Positions 8,617 through 16,594 of a stretch of 53,372 bases of DNA are shown one piece after another. Position 1 is the stretch's first letter. Each line of letters opens with the position of its first letter. Source of the DNA: Deltaproteobacteria bacterium (GTDB lineage: Bacteria; Desulfobacterota; Desulfobulbia; Desulfobulbales; SURF-16); NCBI GenBank assembly GCA_029933005.1, contig JAOZOY010000011.1, forward strand, positions 1-53,372. Reading direction: 5' to 3'. The position numbers and the translations under genes were made by a program. The notes below the pieces were generated by a model. That model saw only the letters and a list, made by a program, of their open reading frames with translations, was not told where the DNA came from and did not search any database.

Positions 8617-10476
8617 ATGAATTTCATAACAACCGTTGCCTCTGTGACAGGTTACCTGCAACGGTACAAAAGTGGAATCGGCTGCCAAGTTCTGTTTTTA
8701 TTCCTTTTTAGCTTGGTTCCAAGTTTCCTTTCTGCTAAGACCATTTATGTGGATGCCTCCAATGGAGATGACACTAACTCTGGAACACAGGAAAACCGGG
8801 CCTGGAAAACAGTGGATAAAGTCAACAACCAAACTTTGGAGGCCGGCGATACAATATTATTTAAACGCGGAGAGATCTGGCATGAGTCTCTTACTATCAG
8901 CTCCTCCGGTTCGGCTTTCCAGCCTATTACATTCGGTGCATATGGAACAGGAGACATGCCTCTTTTTGATGGGACGTATTCAGATTTTCCAATACCTCTG
9001 CAATGGGAATATGTACAGGAAAATATCTATCGAACCGCCCAACCTGCCTGGAGCAGCACTCCCGGTTTATTAGTGTATAAGGGACTGGCAAAGCCGCCCA
9101 TTACAACTCTGCAATTCAGCTCTCCGATCCCGGCCGCATTGAACAAAGGGGCCATTTTGCTACAGAAGGATAGTCACTATACCAATCTGTGGGTTACCTC
9201 AACCGGTGATAACACGGTTTCAGGGATAACATTTTTTAATATTTACGAAAATGAAAATGTATATGTCCGCCAACTCAATGCTAGCGGCCAGGAAGAAGAT
9301 TGGGACAATACAATTGGTAACCCAACGATCATAACCAGTCAAGAGAGCCTTACAGAACCTGGGCACTGGTATTGGAATGAGCAGGAAGAATCAATTTATT
9401 TATATGCAGAGGCAGCTCCAAATCCTATTGATGTAAAACTTGGAAATTTGATGACCGGCATTGATTCTGACTATCAGGATTTCGTAACCATACAGGACAT
9501 AGATGTGCATGGATTCACCCAAACAGGAGTTCTGATTACAGGAACAGAGGGTGCTGTCGTACGGAATATGCACGTCTCAAATATCGGTGCCAGTGGATAT
9601 CAATGTGGAATTCTCCTGAATAATTCAAAAAATAATCTTGTTCAAAACAATAAAGTGGAGTCTATCCTGCGTATCGGGATAGGTATTTATGCAGCCAACC
9701 CGACGCCTTTTTCCCATGTTTCCCATGGTAATACTGTGAGCGGAAATACGATTATAAACTCCGGGGCAACAGGAATAAGCTTGAATACCGACCACCAGCT
9801 GATCGCAAATAATGTCGAAGATAATCTTATAAGTGGCAATAGGATAATAAACTCAAATGCCCTGTCCTATGATTCGTCAGGAATATACACCCTTTTTGTG
9901 GGGGGAGGGAATGTAATACGCTCCAATACTATCAAAAATGGTGGTAGTACTGAATTGCGCAGTTCCGGTATTATGATTGAAGGTGGTGTGGAATCCGTTA
10001 TCAAGCCTGTGACGATTGAAAATAATATCATTGAATCCAACTCCCTTGCCGGCATTGCTGTATCAGGTGAAGGACATCAGATAACCGGAAACACGCTTCG
10101 TAATAATGGTGTACCATCCTGGGAGAATGCGCAGATAATATTTTTCGCTTCTTTCGGTGAAAATGCTTCAAACTGTACGGTTACCAATAATACCATGGAG
10201 GCAGGGGCAAACCAGACATTGGTTTCCGTGTTAAACGGCTTTGTAACGGAAGGTTCCCCACATACTATTAATAACAACAGGTATTGCAGCATAAACCCTA
10301 GCCCTTTTTGCTGGGGCGCCTGGGAATGTAGCAATCCCCTGGATTTTGATAGCTGGAAAATTCAATCAGGCCATGATGTTTCTTCAACATTCAATGCGGC
10401 TAGCTGCTCGGTATCGGATCCTGCACCGACACCAGGAAAGAGCATCAGTGGTATCTATCTTCTGCTGCTGAAGTAG
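8617..10476 (+). CDS. Secreted right-handed beta-helix protein (first copy)
   Basis: A 619-aa exported protein. The N-terminus has a signal peptide with a hydrophobic core (LFLFLFSLVPSF) ending near SFLSA. The mature part opens with YVDASNGDDTNSGTQ and GDTILFKRGEIWHESL, typical of the DUF1565/pectate-lyase-like entry to a parallel beta-helix. Then come repeated short Asn/Gly-rich rungs such as NLVQNNKVESI, NTVSGNTIINSG and NVIRSNTIKNGG. Proteins of this fold include polysaccharide lyases, epimerases and glycan-binding proteins; no catalytic set can be assigned. It is clearly homologous to the next gene. A ribosome site (AAAGGAGA) precedes the ATG. In the glycan locus it may cut, epimerise or hold the exported polymer. 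Confidence 0.8.
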   Translation: MNFITTVASVTGYLQRYKSGIGCQVLFLFLFSLVPSFLSAKTIYVDASNGDDTNSGTQENRAWKTVDKVNNQTLEAGDTILFKRGEIWHESLTISSSGSAFQPITFGAYGTGDMPLFDGTYSDFPIPLQWEYVQENIYRTAQPAWSSTPGLLVYKGLAKPPITTLQFSSPIPAALNKGAILLQKDSHYTNLWVTSTGDNTVSGITFFNIYENENVYVRQLNASGQEEDWDNTIGNPTIITSQESLTEPGHWYWNEQEESIYLYAEAAPNPIDVKLGNLMTGIDSDYQDFVTIQDIDVHGFTQTGVLITGTEGAVVRNMHVSNIGASGYQCGILLNNSKNNLVQNNKVESILRIGIGIYAANPTPFSHVSHGNTVSGNTIINSGATGISLNTDHQLIANNVEDNLISGNRIINSNALSYDSSGIYTLFVGGGNVIRSNTIKNGGSTELRSSGIMIEGGVESVIKPVTIENNIIESNSLAGIAVSGEGHQITGNTLRNNGVPSWENAQIIFFASFGENASNCTVTNNTMEAGANQTLVSVLNGFVTEGSPHTINNNRYCSINPSPFCWGAWECSNPLDFDSWKIQSGHDVSSTFNAASCSVSDPAPTPGKSISGIYLLLLK

Positions 10477-10658
10477 ACTTGACGAATAGTATAGTTGCAT
10501 AATGAAAGATCGCCTATGCCAGCATATCTGCCAATAAAATCAGAATAGGGGTCAGGCCTTTATCCCCCTATGGCTATTTTCGCGCTCCCGGGAAGGGCGT
10601 AAACATATGTTCGTCGATGATTTACCATCTGATTTGATAGCAAAAGACTTGAGCCTGA

Positions 10659-12329
10659 ATGAAAAGAATAATTATTACTATCTACTGGATACTGCTTTTT
10701 TGTTTACTTTATCTGTTCCCACACTACGCCTTTTCCACTGAGTACTATCTGGATTCAGCAAATACCTTTTCCGGCGATGGAACCCTTGCCAATCCCTGGC
10801 AGAAAATCAGCAGCATCAATAGTATCAGTTCGGGAGATGCCATTCTTTTCAAACGTGGTGGCATCTGGCATGAATCACTGCTTATCCCGTCATCCGGTAT
10901 AATTGTCGGATCATACGGGACAGGTACGCAGCCGATTCTTGATGCAAGCCTCCCTGTTACGGGACAATGGACGAAAAAAAACTCAGATGTATATTCAACA
11001 CCATGGCCTGCTCAGCCAGGTGTTTTATTGTATAAGGGAGCAGCCAAACCATCAATTACAACCTTAGGCTTTGCTTCTGTTCCTTCTTCTCTTGAATCCG
11101 GTGCAATCCTCCTGCAATTAGACGGTATCTATTCCAATCTATGGGTAACATCCAAAACAGCAAACACGGTATCAGGAATATCTCTGTTTAACATACATGA
11201 GGATAAAAAAATATATGTCCGCCAGATGAAAGGAGGCTGTGAAAAACAATGGTCCACCTCTCTTGGCTCCCCCAAGGTGGTTAACAGCCCAAAGGGTTTA
11301 ACTCAGCCCGGGCACTGGTATTGGGCAGATGGTACTTTGTATCTTTATTCAGATATCGATCCTTCATCTATCGCTGTAGCAGTTGGGGACAAGCCATACG
11401 GAATCCTGGCGTCTGGCAGGAACAATCTGATCATTGAAAACCTGACTGTTCGTGGGGCTAATGAAGTCGGGGTATTTCTTCTGAACACCGGCGAAACAAT
11501 AGTTCGCAATCTTTGTATCCGGAGTAGCGGGAGTTCAGGACATAAAAGTGGTCTGCTGCTGTTTAACTCCAGCAATAACAGTATTATTCAAAACAGCATC
11601 GACTCCGTACTGAAAAATGGAATCGCACTCTATGCCGAGGGTGGTTTGACTCGTAACAATACCCTTTCCGGCAACAGTGTCAGCAATGTCGGGGCAGCCG
11701 GGATCACTCTCAGTTCCGATGGGAACGCCAAAAGTGTTTCCAGCAATATTATTGAGAAAAATTCAATAAGCGGTGCAAATGCACTTTCTTATGATGGGGC
11801 CGGCATTTATACACTCTTTGCCGGCAGTAATATGATGCGGGGAAATACGATCCGCAACTGTGGCTCAATCAGACTCCGCAGTGCAGGCATAATGGCTGAT
11901 GGCGGAACACTGCCATTGACAATCGAATCGAATAATATCGAAAATAATTCCATGGGCGGCATAGCCGTCAGTGACTCCGGTCATCAAATCATCAATAACA
12001 GGCTGATGAACAACGGTGCCCCTTCATGGGACAGTGGACAGCTTATTTTTTTCCCGGTCTTTGCTCCAGCTAAAAACTGCACAGTTACAGGAAACAGTAT
12101 GACTGCAGGACTCAAGCAATCACTGTTATTTGGAGCATCAGGAAGTACCAGTGGCCATATTATTGATCACAATGCATACTCAAGTGCTGAAAGAGTCCCT
12201 TTTGTCTGGTCCGGTGCATCAATGAATTTTGCAGACTGGAAACGAAAAACAGAACACGATTCGCATTCGACATACACTGTAACTGTTCAGGAGCATCCCA
12301 TCTTGTCCCATTTGGACATTTTCGAATAG
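10659..12329 (+). CDS. Secreted right-handed beta-helix protein (second copy)
   Basis: A 556-aa paralogue of the upstream gene. The signal peptide is short and strongly hydrophobic (IYWILLFCLLYLF) and cleavage is likely after HYAFS. The shared landmarks come in the same order as in the first copy: GDAILFKRGGIWHESL, TPWPAQPGVLLYKG, YVRQMKG, QPGHWYW, and rungs such as NNTLSGNSVSNVG and NMMRGNTIRNCG. It lacks about 40-60 residues relative to copy one, spread over loops and the C-terminus. The 182-base gap before it holds a stretch resembling a decayed transposase leader (see findings). The start ATG 10659 has only a weak GAG upstream. Function is as uncertain as for copy one; divergence suggests separate substrates rather than a recent duplication. 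Confidence 0.78.
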   Translation: MKRIIITIYWILLFCLLYLFPHYAFSTEYYLDSANTFSGDGTLANPWQKISSINSISSGDAILFKRGGIWHESLLIPSSGIIVGSYGTGTQPILDASLPVTGQWTKKNSDVYSTPWPAQPGVLLYKGAAKPSITTLGFASVPSSLESGAILLQLDGIYSNLWVTSKTANTVSGISLFNIHEDKKIYVRQMKGGCEKQWSTSLGSPKVVNSPKGLTQPGHWYWADGTLYLYSDIDPSSIAVAVGDKPYGILASGRNNLIIENLTVRGANEVGVFLLNTGETIVRNLCIRSSGSSGHKSGLLLFNSSNNSIIQNSIDSVLKNGIALYAEGGLTRNNTLSGNSVSNVGAAGITLSSDGNAKSVSSNIIEKNSISGANALSYDGAGIYTLFAGSNMMRGNTIRNCGSIRLRSAGIMADGGTLPLTIESNNIENNSMGGIAVSDSGHQIINNRLMNNGAPSWDSGQLIFFPVFAPAKNCTVTGNSMTAGLKQSLLFGASGSTSGHIIDHNAYSSAERVPFVWSGASMNFADWKRKTEHDSHSTYTVTVQEHPILSHLDIFE

Positions 12330-12350
12330 CACAAGTATGGCTTCAAAGGC

Positions 12351-12407
12351 CCAGGTAAGTGAGGAACGAGACTCCGAATGAACCAGGTAAGCGCAGACTC
12401 CGATATG
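12351..12407 (+). repeat. Short imperfect tandem direct repeat
   Basis: Two adjacent copies of CCAGGTAAG followed by AGACTCCGA (12351-12380 and 12383-12407). The second copy lacks about five bases between the two blocks. It lies between the second beta-helix gene and the IS21-like repeat, so it may belong to a decayed mobile-element end. Confidence 0.5.
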
Positions 12408-12416
12408 GAGTACTCC

Positions 12417-12471
12417 TGAACAGTTACAGAATGGTGGTTAGGTCAATTTGGTGACCCACCTGAACAGTTCC
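12417..12471 (+). repeat. IS21-end-like repeat, copy 1
   Basis: About 55 bases that align with 25910-25966 with only around seven differences. The unit begins and ends with the same direct motif, TGAACAGTT, and has the conserved core GGTGGTTAGG...CAATTTGGTG. Multiple short direct repeats at an end are a feature of IS21-family elements, but no istA or istB gene is present here. I infer a remnant element end. Confidence 0.6.
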
Positions 12472-12546
12472 CATACACCAAAAAAATTGACTCCCCCCGA
12501 GATTCCAACGCGTCTGAAAAACAGTCTTTCAGGTAAGAGTTCATTC

Positions 12547-13785
12547 ATGAAAAAACAGAATCCTTTGCAAGTCATCTCATTATTTTTCGACCGACATAAA
12601 AATGCAGTTATTCACCTTACCGCACTTTTTTTTCTAGTCGCAGGATTAGGATACTCGTTTTATCTCGGCAACGAGATACGTTTTCCAGATGAAAAACAGT
12701 ACTTCAAAATTGCACAGAATCTTGCCGCGGGGAATGGCTTTTCCATTAACGGCATAGATCCCACCGCTATTTTTCCACCGGTGTATCCGCTCATCCTGGC
12801 CCTGTTTATTAAACTTGGTACACCGATATTTATGCTGCGTTATATCAATTTTATTGCTCTTGCCTCATCTGTATACATCATCCGGTCGATCCTGAACAAG
12901 GAAAAAGCACAATCCGGGGCAGCCCTGTCAGCGGCACTTCTGGCCGGTTACGGCGTTCTTTTTTATACTGCTGGAACCCTCTATACCCAAACCCTTTACA
13001 CTCTGATTCTGCTTTGTATTGTCCGCCTGGTAATCGTGCGGAATTTCGACTATCCAAAGGCCATTCTTCTTGGTTTGTTATCAGCGCTGATTATCATGAT
13101 TCATCCCACCGGTGTTTTTATTCCGCCACTGGTTGTGGTCTGGCTTTTTTTCCCACGCAATTACCATATCATTCTAAAAGGAACTGTTGCAGCTCTCATT
13201 GCCGTAACCTGTATCTCCATCTGGAGTTATCGTAATTACAAAACTTTTGATCGTTTCATCCCCATCACCTCCCACGGTGGAGACACACTCTATATCGGCA
13301 ACAACCCCGATACCTCGCTCTCATCCTGGTACAATTACATCTATGAAGATTACTATATTGAAGCCAGCAAGCTGCCGGAGAGCGAACAGAATCGCTATTA
13401 CCTTCGTAAAACCATGGAATTCTGGAGCAACCATACTGGTGACGCAGTGAAACTATACTTTGTCAAACTCTTGGATTATTTCAATTTTCGCAACCATCTT
13501 TTTGCCACAAGCGAATTCAGCAGAGTGTGTGAAATAATTATGTTTGTTACCTACTACCCACTCCTTATCTGTCTCGTCCTGCGCTTATTTTTTGCCGTCA
13601 AAATTCCCTTATCACGCACGGAATCCCTGTTTGTCAGTATATATCTTGTCAGTGCCCTGTTTCATTCTCTGTTTCTGCCGCGTATCCGATTTCGGCTTCC
13701 CTACGACGTGGTGTTGATTACCCACATCGGAATTATGTTGTCGCTGGCAAAGCATCGTTTAACAAGTACCACCACCAGACCTTAA
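12547..13785 (+). CDS. GT39/ArnT-like membrane glycosyltransferase
   Basis: The start is taken as ATG 12547 (MKKQNPLQ), with AGGTAAGAG just upstream. A longer frame from TTG 12448 would read through the IS21-like repeat and is unlikely. The protein is 412 aa with about ten membrane segments. The first periplasmic loop carries the acidic pair FPDEKQYFKIAQNLA followed by GNGFSING and PPVYPLILALFIK, the pattern of polyprenyl-phosphate-sugar-dependent GT-C transferases (PMT/ArnT class). These move a sugar from a lipid carrier to a protein or glycan on the outer face of the membrane. A donor could come from the DPM-like GT2 domain at 7140-8549. The acceptor is unknown. Confidence 0.75.
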   Translation: MKKQNPLQVISLFFDRHKNAVIHLTALFFLVAGLGYSFYLGNEIRFPDEKQYFKIAQNLAAGNGFSINGIDPTAIFPPVYPLILALFIKLGTPIFMLRYINFIALASSVYIIRSILNKEKAQSGAALSAALLAGYGVLFYTAGTLYTQTLYTLILLCIVRLVIVRNFDYPKAILLGLLSALIIMIHPTGVFIPPLVVVWLFFPRNYHIILKGTVAALIAVTCISIWSYRNYKTFDRFIPITSHGGDTLYIGNNPDTSLSSWYNYIYEDYYIEASKLPESEQNRYYLRKTMEFWSNHTGDAVKLYFVKLLDYFNFRNHLFATSEFSRVCEIIMFVTYYPLLICLVLRLFFAVKIPLSRTESLFVSIYLVSALFHSLFLPRIRFRLPYDVVLITHIGIMLSLAKHRLTSTTTRP

Positions 13786-13821
13786 ATGACAATTTGAAGA
13801 CATGGCCATCAGAGCCATAGC

Positions 13822-14496
13822 TCAGGATTTTTTTTGAAATAACATGTTGAAATACAGTCCACAGAACGTAGGCATCAATGAAGGAATGTGGGTAAATCCA
13901 GCCAGATCAAACTTTTCGGCGGCAACCTGTCTGCACATTTTGTAATCAGTGACATGATGCTCATTGATATTTGTAAATCCTATTATTCCAAATGCTTTTT
14001 CCATAAACCGGTCCACCCTTGGCATCCCTACGAGCAATTGTCCTGACGGGCGCAATAGACCATACATTCGCTCAAGAACCGGGGAAAGATCGTTGATATG
14101 CTCAAAAATTGAAATCGCCACAATCAAATCAAAACTCTCTTCATTAAAATACCCATCCGCAACATCTCCCTGAATAAGGTTACAGGTTATCCCGAGCTTT
14201 TCCAGGCATGGGGTGATTTTGTCTGGATCTGACTGCAAATCCATACCGGAGACTGACGTGCCTAAGGCACAAAGTGACGGCAGGAGAATACCGCTGCCAA
14301 AACCAAGCTCCAGAATGGATTCATAGGGCGGGCGTAACAGAGACAAGGCTTGCTCAATTCTGGCCCGGTATAACAAACCTACCAGGGGTTTATAATAATA
14401 AGGCAGTGGATCATCCGGCCCATTGGCCTGGAAAATACCCTGTTCAGGCAGTTGAAAAAGAGGTGCGTGTAGAAACGCTTTGCTACTATTATTCAT
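13822..14496 (-). CDS. SAM-dependent class I methyltransferase
   Basis: A 224-aa minus-strand gene converging on the GT39-like gene. Motif I is ILELGFGSGILLPSL near residue 60, followed by VSGMDLQSDPDK and VAISIFEHINDLSPVLER, all typical of class I methyltransferases of the Ubi/small-molecule type. The start ATG complements 14494-14496. It is the last gene of the polysaccharide locus and the only one on the minus strand; the IS110 relic lies directly upstream of its start, so its native promoter may have been disturbed. The acceptor is not predictable. Confidence 0.8.
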   Translation of the reverse strand: MNNSSKAFLHAPLFQLPEQGIFQANGPDDPLPYYYKPLVGLLYRARIEQALSLLRPPYESILELGFGSGILLPSLCALGTSVSGMDLQSDPDKITPCLEKLGITCNLIQGDVADGYFNEESFDLIVAISIFEHINDLSPVLERMYGLLRPSGQLLVGMPRVDRFMEKAFGIIGFTNINEHHVTDYKMCRQVAAEKFDLAGFTHIPSLMPTFCGLYFNMLFQKKS

Positions 14497-14561
14497 AGAT
14501 CAATATCATTCCCATCACCATTTATATCCGGGGTTAATTTCCAAGTCTCAAAATCAATTGA

Positions 14562-14772
14562 TTCATTAAAACCATAACGTTCAAGAATTTGAAAAACCGA
14601 AATCCAGTATGCACCTGTGGATTCCATGGCAATAGAATCTCTACCACAAGCTTTCAGCCATTTTACGGCCTCATGTAAATGAGGCTGTAAACGTGTCAAA
14701 AGGGCGGACAGGTTAAGGAGCCCTATTATGAGTGACAGCAATTTAAGTTTCAGTGGTCCTTATGTCAATACC
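14562..14772 (-). pseudogene. IS110-family transposase N-terminal relic
   Basis: Reading the minus strand from 14772, one frame gives GIDIRTTET, a stop, IAVT, another stop and PVRPFDTFT. After a +1 shift the next frame gives HLHEAVKWLKACG and DSIAMESTGAYWISVFQILE. These are, in order, the N-terminal landmarks of IS110 DEDD transposases (GID at the start, then AMESTGVYW-like). The C-terminal Ser-containing half is missing. Two internal stops and a frameshift mean it is dead. An 82-codon open frame at 14493-14741 is a by-product of the decay. Confidence 0.8.
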
Positions 14773-15038
14773 AGCCGCCTTATGTAATAAAGCAAAGAAT
14801 GTACCACACTTTACCAGGTTAACCGATTGTTTTTACAAATTAACTGTCAAAGAAATTGAAAGAAAATGAATCAATATTACTGCTGAACCTGGAAGGGATA
14901 TTAATGAAGAAGGTTACACACAGAAAATCGCATAGAGAAAAAGAAGCGGCTGCGAAAAAAAAATAAAGATGGTATAGTTATCTGGCTGTTTGAGTTTGGA
15001 TTTAAGTTTAAGGCTTGTTTTTTATATATAATAAAAAC

Positions 15039-15155
15039 GAGTACGACGTACAGTGCTTATTGTTAATTTAGCGTCAAGCAAAATTGTAGTTTTGACTTTT
15101 TACGAAGCCATCAATAATTAAAAGTACTTACAACCTATTTGTAAGTACTTTTTTT
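15039..15155 (+). ncRNA. Candidate small RNA between promoter and terminator
   Basis: The transcript is inferred only from an orphan consensus -10 (TATAAT, 15027-15032; the -35 is poor) placed about 90 bases before a strong intrinsic terminator. No coding frame fits the interval. The start is estimated from the -10 position. Confidence 0.3.
15122..15155 (+). terminator. Strong intrinsic terminator
   Basis: A perfect 10-bp stem, AAGTACTTAC with GTAAGTACTT (15122-15131 and 15141-15150), a 9-base loop, then a T-run. There is no upstream plus-strand gene for it to serve, which suggests an unannotated transcript. The stem is also T-flanked in one orientation only, so it works on the plus strand. 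Confidence 0.75.
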
Positions 15156-15368
15156 ATTTCCCCTCCGGTCATTTGAGGATTGTGTCGCGCTGTGTATTTT
15201 TACATTCAACAACATGGCCGGGAATAATAAGCCTTGGTCCGGGTATTTTATGTCTTTTTCTGGGGATAATCAGTCTTCTTTGAAAAATGGGAGCAAATCA
15301 TTTTTGGTGGGAACCATAAAAGAGATGTAATCTTAAATGGTTACAGATTTTTTCTTTGACGGAATTCT

Positions 15369-16262
15369 ATGGATAAAGGTGCCTTGCCGGTGAGCGCCGC
15401 ATTCTGCCGGACCTATCAACAGGCCAGCCTCTGGTCACTGGTTCTCAGCTCCGAGAACCAGCGTCACAGCCTGGAAAAGTACCAGGGTGGCTGGTTGATT
15501 CTGGTTCCTGAAGAGGGTCTTGATCATGCCCGGCAATCGATTGTCAGTTTTGAAAGAGAAAATGAGAACTGGCCACCGCCCAAGGAGGAAAATGTTGGAT
15601 TCGGTCTCTTCCAGGACCGCCATCCTCCCACTGTTTTGATCATGGGAGTTTTGCTTCTTTTTTTTGGAATCACCGGGGATTGGGCTGACCAGAGTCATTG
15701 GTTTGATGAGGGCGCGGTGCGTGGCGGACGTATTCTGGAGCATGGCGAATGGTGGCGTGTTCTGACCGGATTGACCCTTCATGCCGATCCTGTTCATGTC
15801 TTCTCCAATGCGGTTATCGGCGGCATTGTCATTCATTTTCTCTGTAAAATTCTCGGCAGCGGACTGGGTTGGCTGCTTGTCCTGTTGGCCGGCTGTCTAG
15901 GAAATTCCATTAATATTGTTTTTCAGGGTAAGTTCCATAACGCCGTTGGTTTTTCCACCGCAGTATTTGGAGCAATCGGCATTCTGTGTGGCATCGAGGT
16001 GAAACGACGCCAGGGAATAAAGGGCCTGCTGCTTCCCCTTGGGGCGGGATTGAGCCTGCTTGCCATGCTGGGTTCCGAGGGTGAGAGAACGGATTTTGGC
16101 GCTCATCTCTGGGGGTTGGCCGCCGGCATACTCACAGGGTCGGTGATTGCGTCTTTGCCTGTTGTGTTACGATGGAGTCTCTGTCCCAAACGTCAATTTT
16201 TTCTCTTTGTTATCTGTATTCTTGCTGTTTACTCTGCCTGGTGGCTGGCATTGAGAAGCTGA
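15369..16262 (+). CDS. Rhomboid family intramembrane serine protease
   Basis: A 297-aa membrane protein. Residues ~1-80 are a soluble N-terminal domain without a motif I recognise. The rhomboid core follows: EWWRVLTGLTLHADPVHVFSN (His138, His143 and Asn147 region), then VGFSTAVFG with Ser196 as expected nucleophile, and FGAHLWGLAAG with His246 as its catalytic partner. About six or seven membrane helices are visible, the last ending at the C-terminus. The family cleaves membrane proteins within or near the bilayer. The catalytic dyad is intact, so an active enzyme is expected. It precedes the hflK-hflC membrane-protease regulators by ~330 bases, but separate transcription is likely because of the palindrome between them. 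Confidence 0.88.
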   Translation: MDKGALPVSAAFCRTYQQASLWSLVLSSENQRHSLEKYQGGWLILVPEEGLDHARQSIVSFERENENWPPPKEENVGFGLFQDRHPPTVLIMGVLLLFFGITGDWADQSHWFDEGAVRGGRILEHGEWWRVLTGLTLHADPVHVFSNAVIGGIVIHFLCKILGSGLGWLLVLLAGCLGNSINIVFQGKFHNAVGFSTAVFGAIGILCGIEVKRRQGIKGLLLPLGAGLSLLAMLGSEGERTDFGAHLWGLAAGILTGSVIASLPVVLRWSLCPKRQFFLFVICILAVYSAWWLALRS

Positions 16263-16343
16263 AATATATAGATCATAGCAGATGAATTGATGCCAGAGAA
16301 TTGTTCGGATACCCCCCTAAGTTTTAGTGAAACTTTTTATTTT

Positions 16344-16439
16344 GTAAGCGTTCACAGGTGCCGGAGATTGCCACGATCAGGGCGAGCGACTATAGCCCCT
16401 CTATGATCGTGGCAAGATTTGGTGCCTGTGAATGCTTAC
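16344..16439. repeat. 96-bp imperfect palindrome, GTAAG-ended (element A)
   Basis: Arms are 16344-16379 and 16404-16439; 29 of 36 positions are complementary. Five of the seven mismatches are G-U pairs in a plus-strand RNA. An inner GGGC/GCCC stem (16380-16383 with 16395-16398) sits in the loop. The ends match those of the element at 22106-22236. The start with GTAAGC recalls IS66-family terminal repeats, but no target duplication is visible. It fills most of the 332-base gap between the rhomboid gene and hflK. Confidence 0.75.
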
Positions 16440-16594
16440 GGGTTGATGTGCTGCTATGAATATAAAGTTTGACTTTTTGTCAAGCCGTTATTATTTGATT
16501 ATAAAGAAAAAAAATCAGAGAAAGAGACTGAAGACGCGTTGTCGTTGACGGGACCTTTAATTAAATTTTATTAAGAGAAAATAGAGGAAGCATA

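Larger units (their letters stand above)
14773..15368. other. 596-base gene-free region
   Basis: AT-rich. It holds a perfect TATAAT at 15027-15032, a strong hairpin-plus-T terminator at 15122-15155 and the short motif TTTGACTTTTT at 15091. A 20-codon Lys-rich open frame (14904-14966) has a plausible ribosome site but no other support. Nothing else is recognisable. Confidence 0.6.

Noticed and set aside
14904-14966. 20-codon Lys-rich ORF
   Set aside because: It has a GGAAGGG-type ribosome site, but it is too short and too biased in composition to support a gene.
16336-16447. Target-site duplication around element A
   Set aside because: The flanking 8-mers TTTATTTT and GGGTTGAT differ, so no recent insertion can be claimed.
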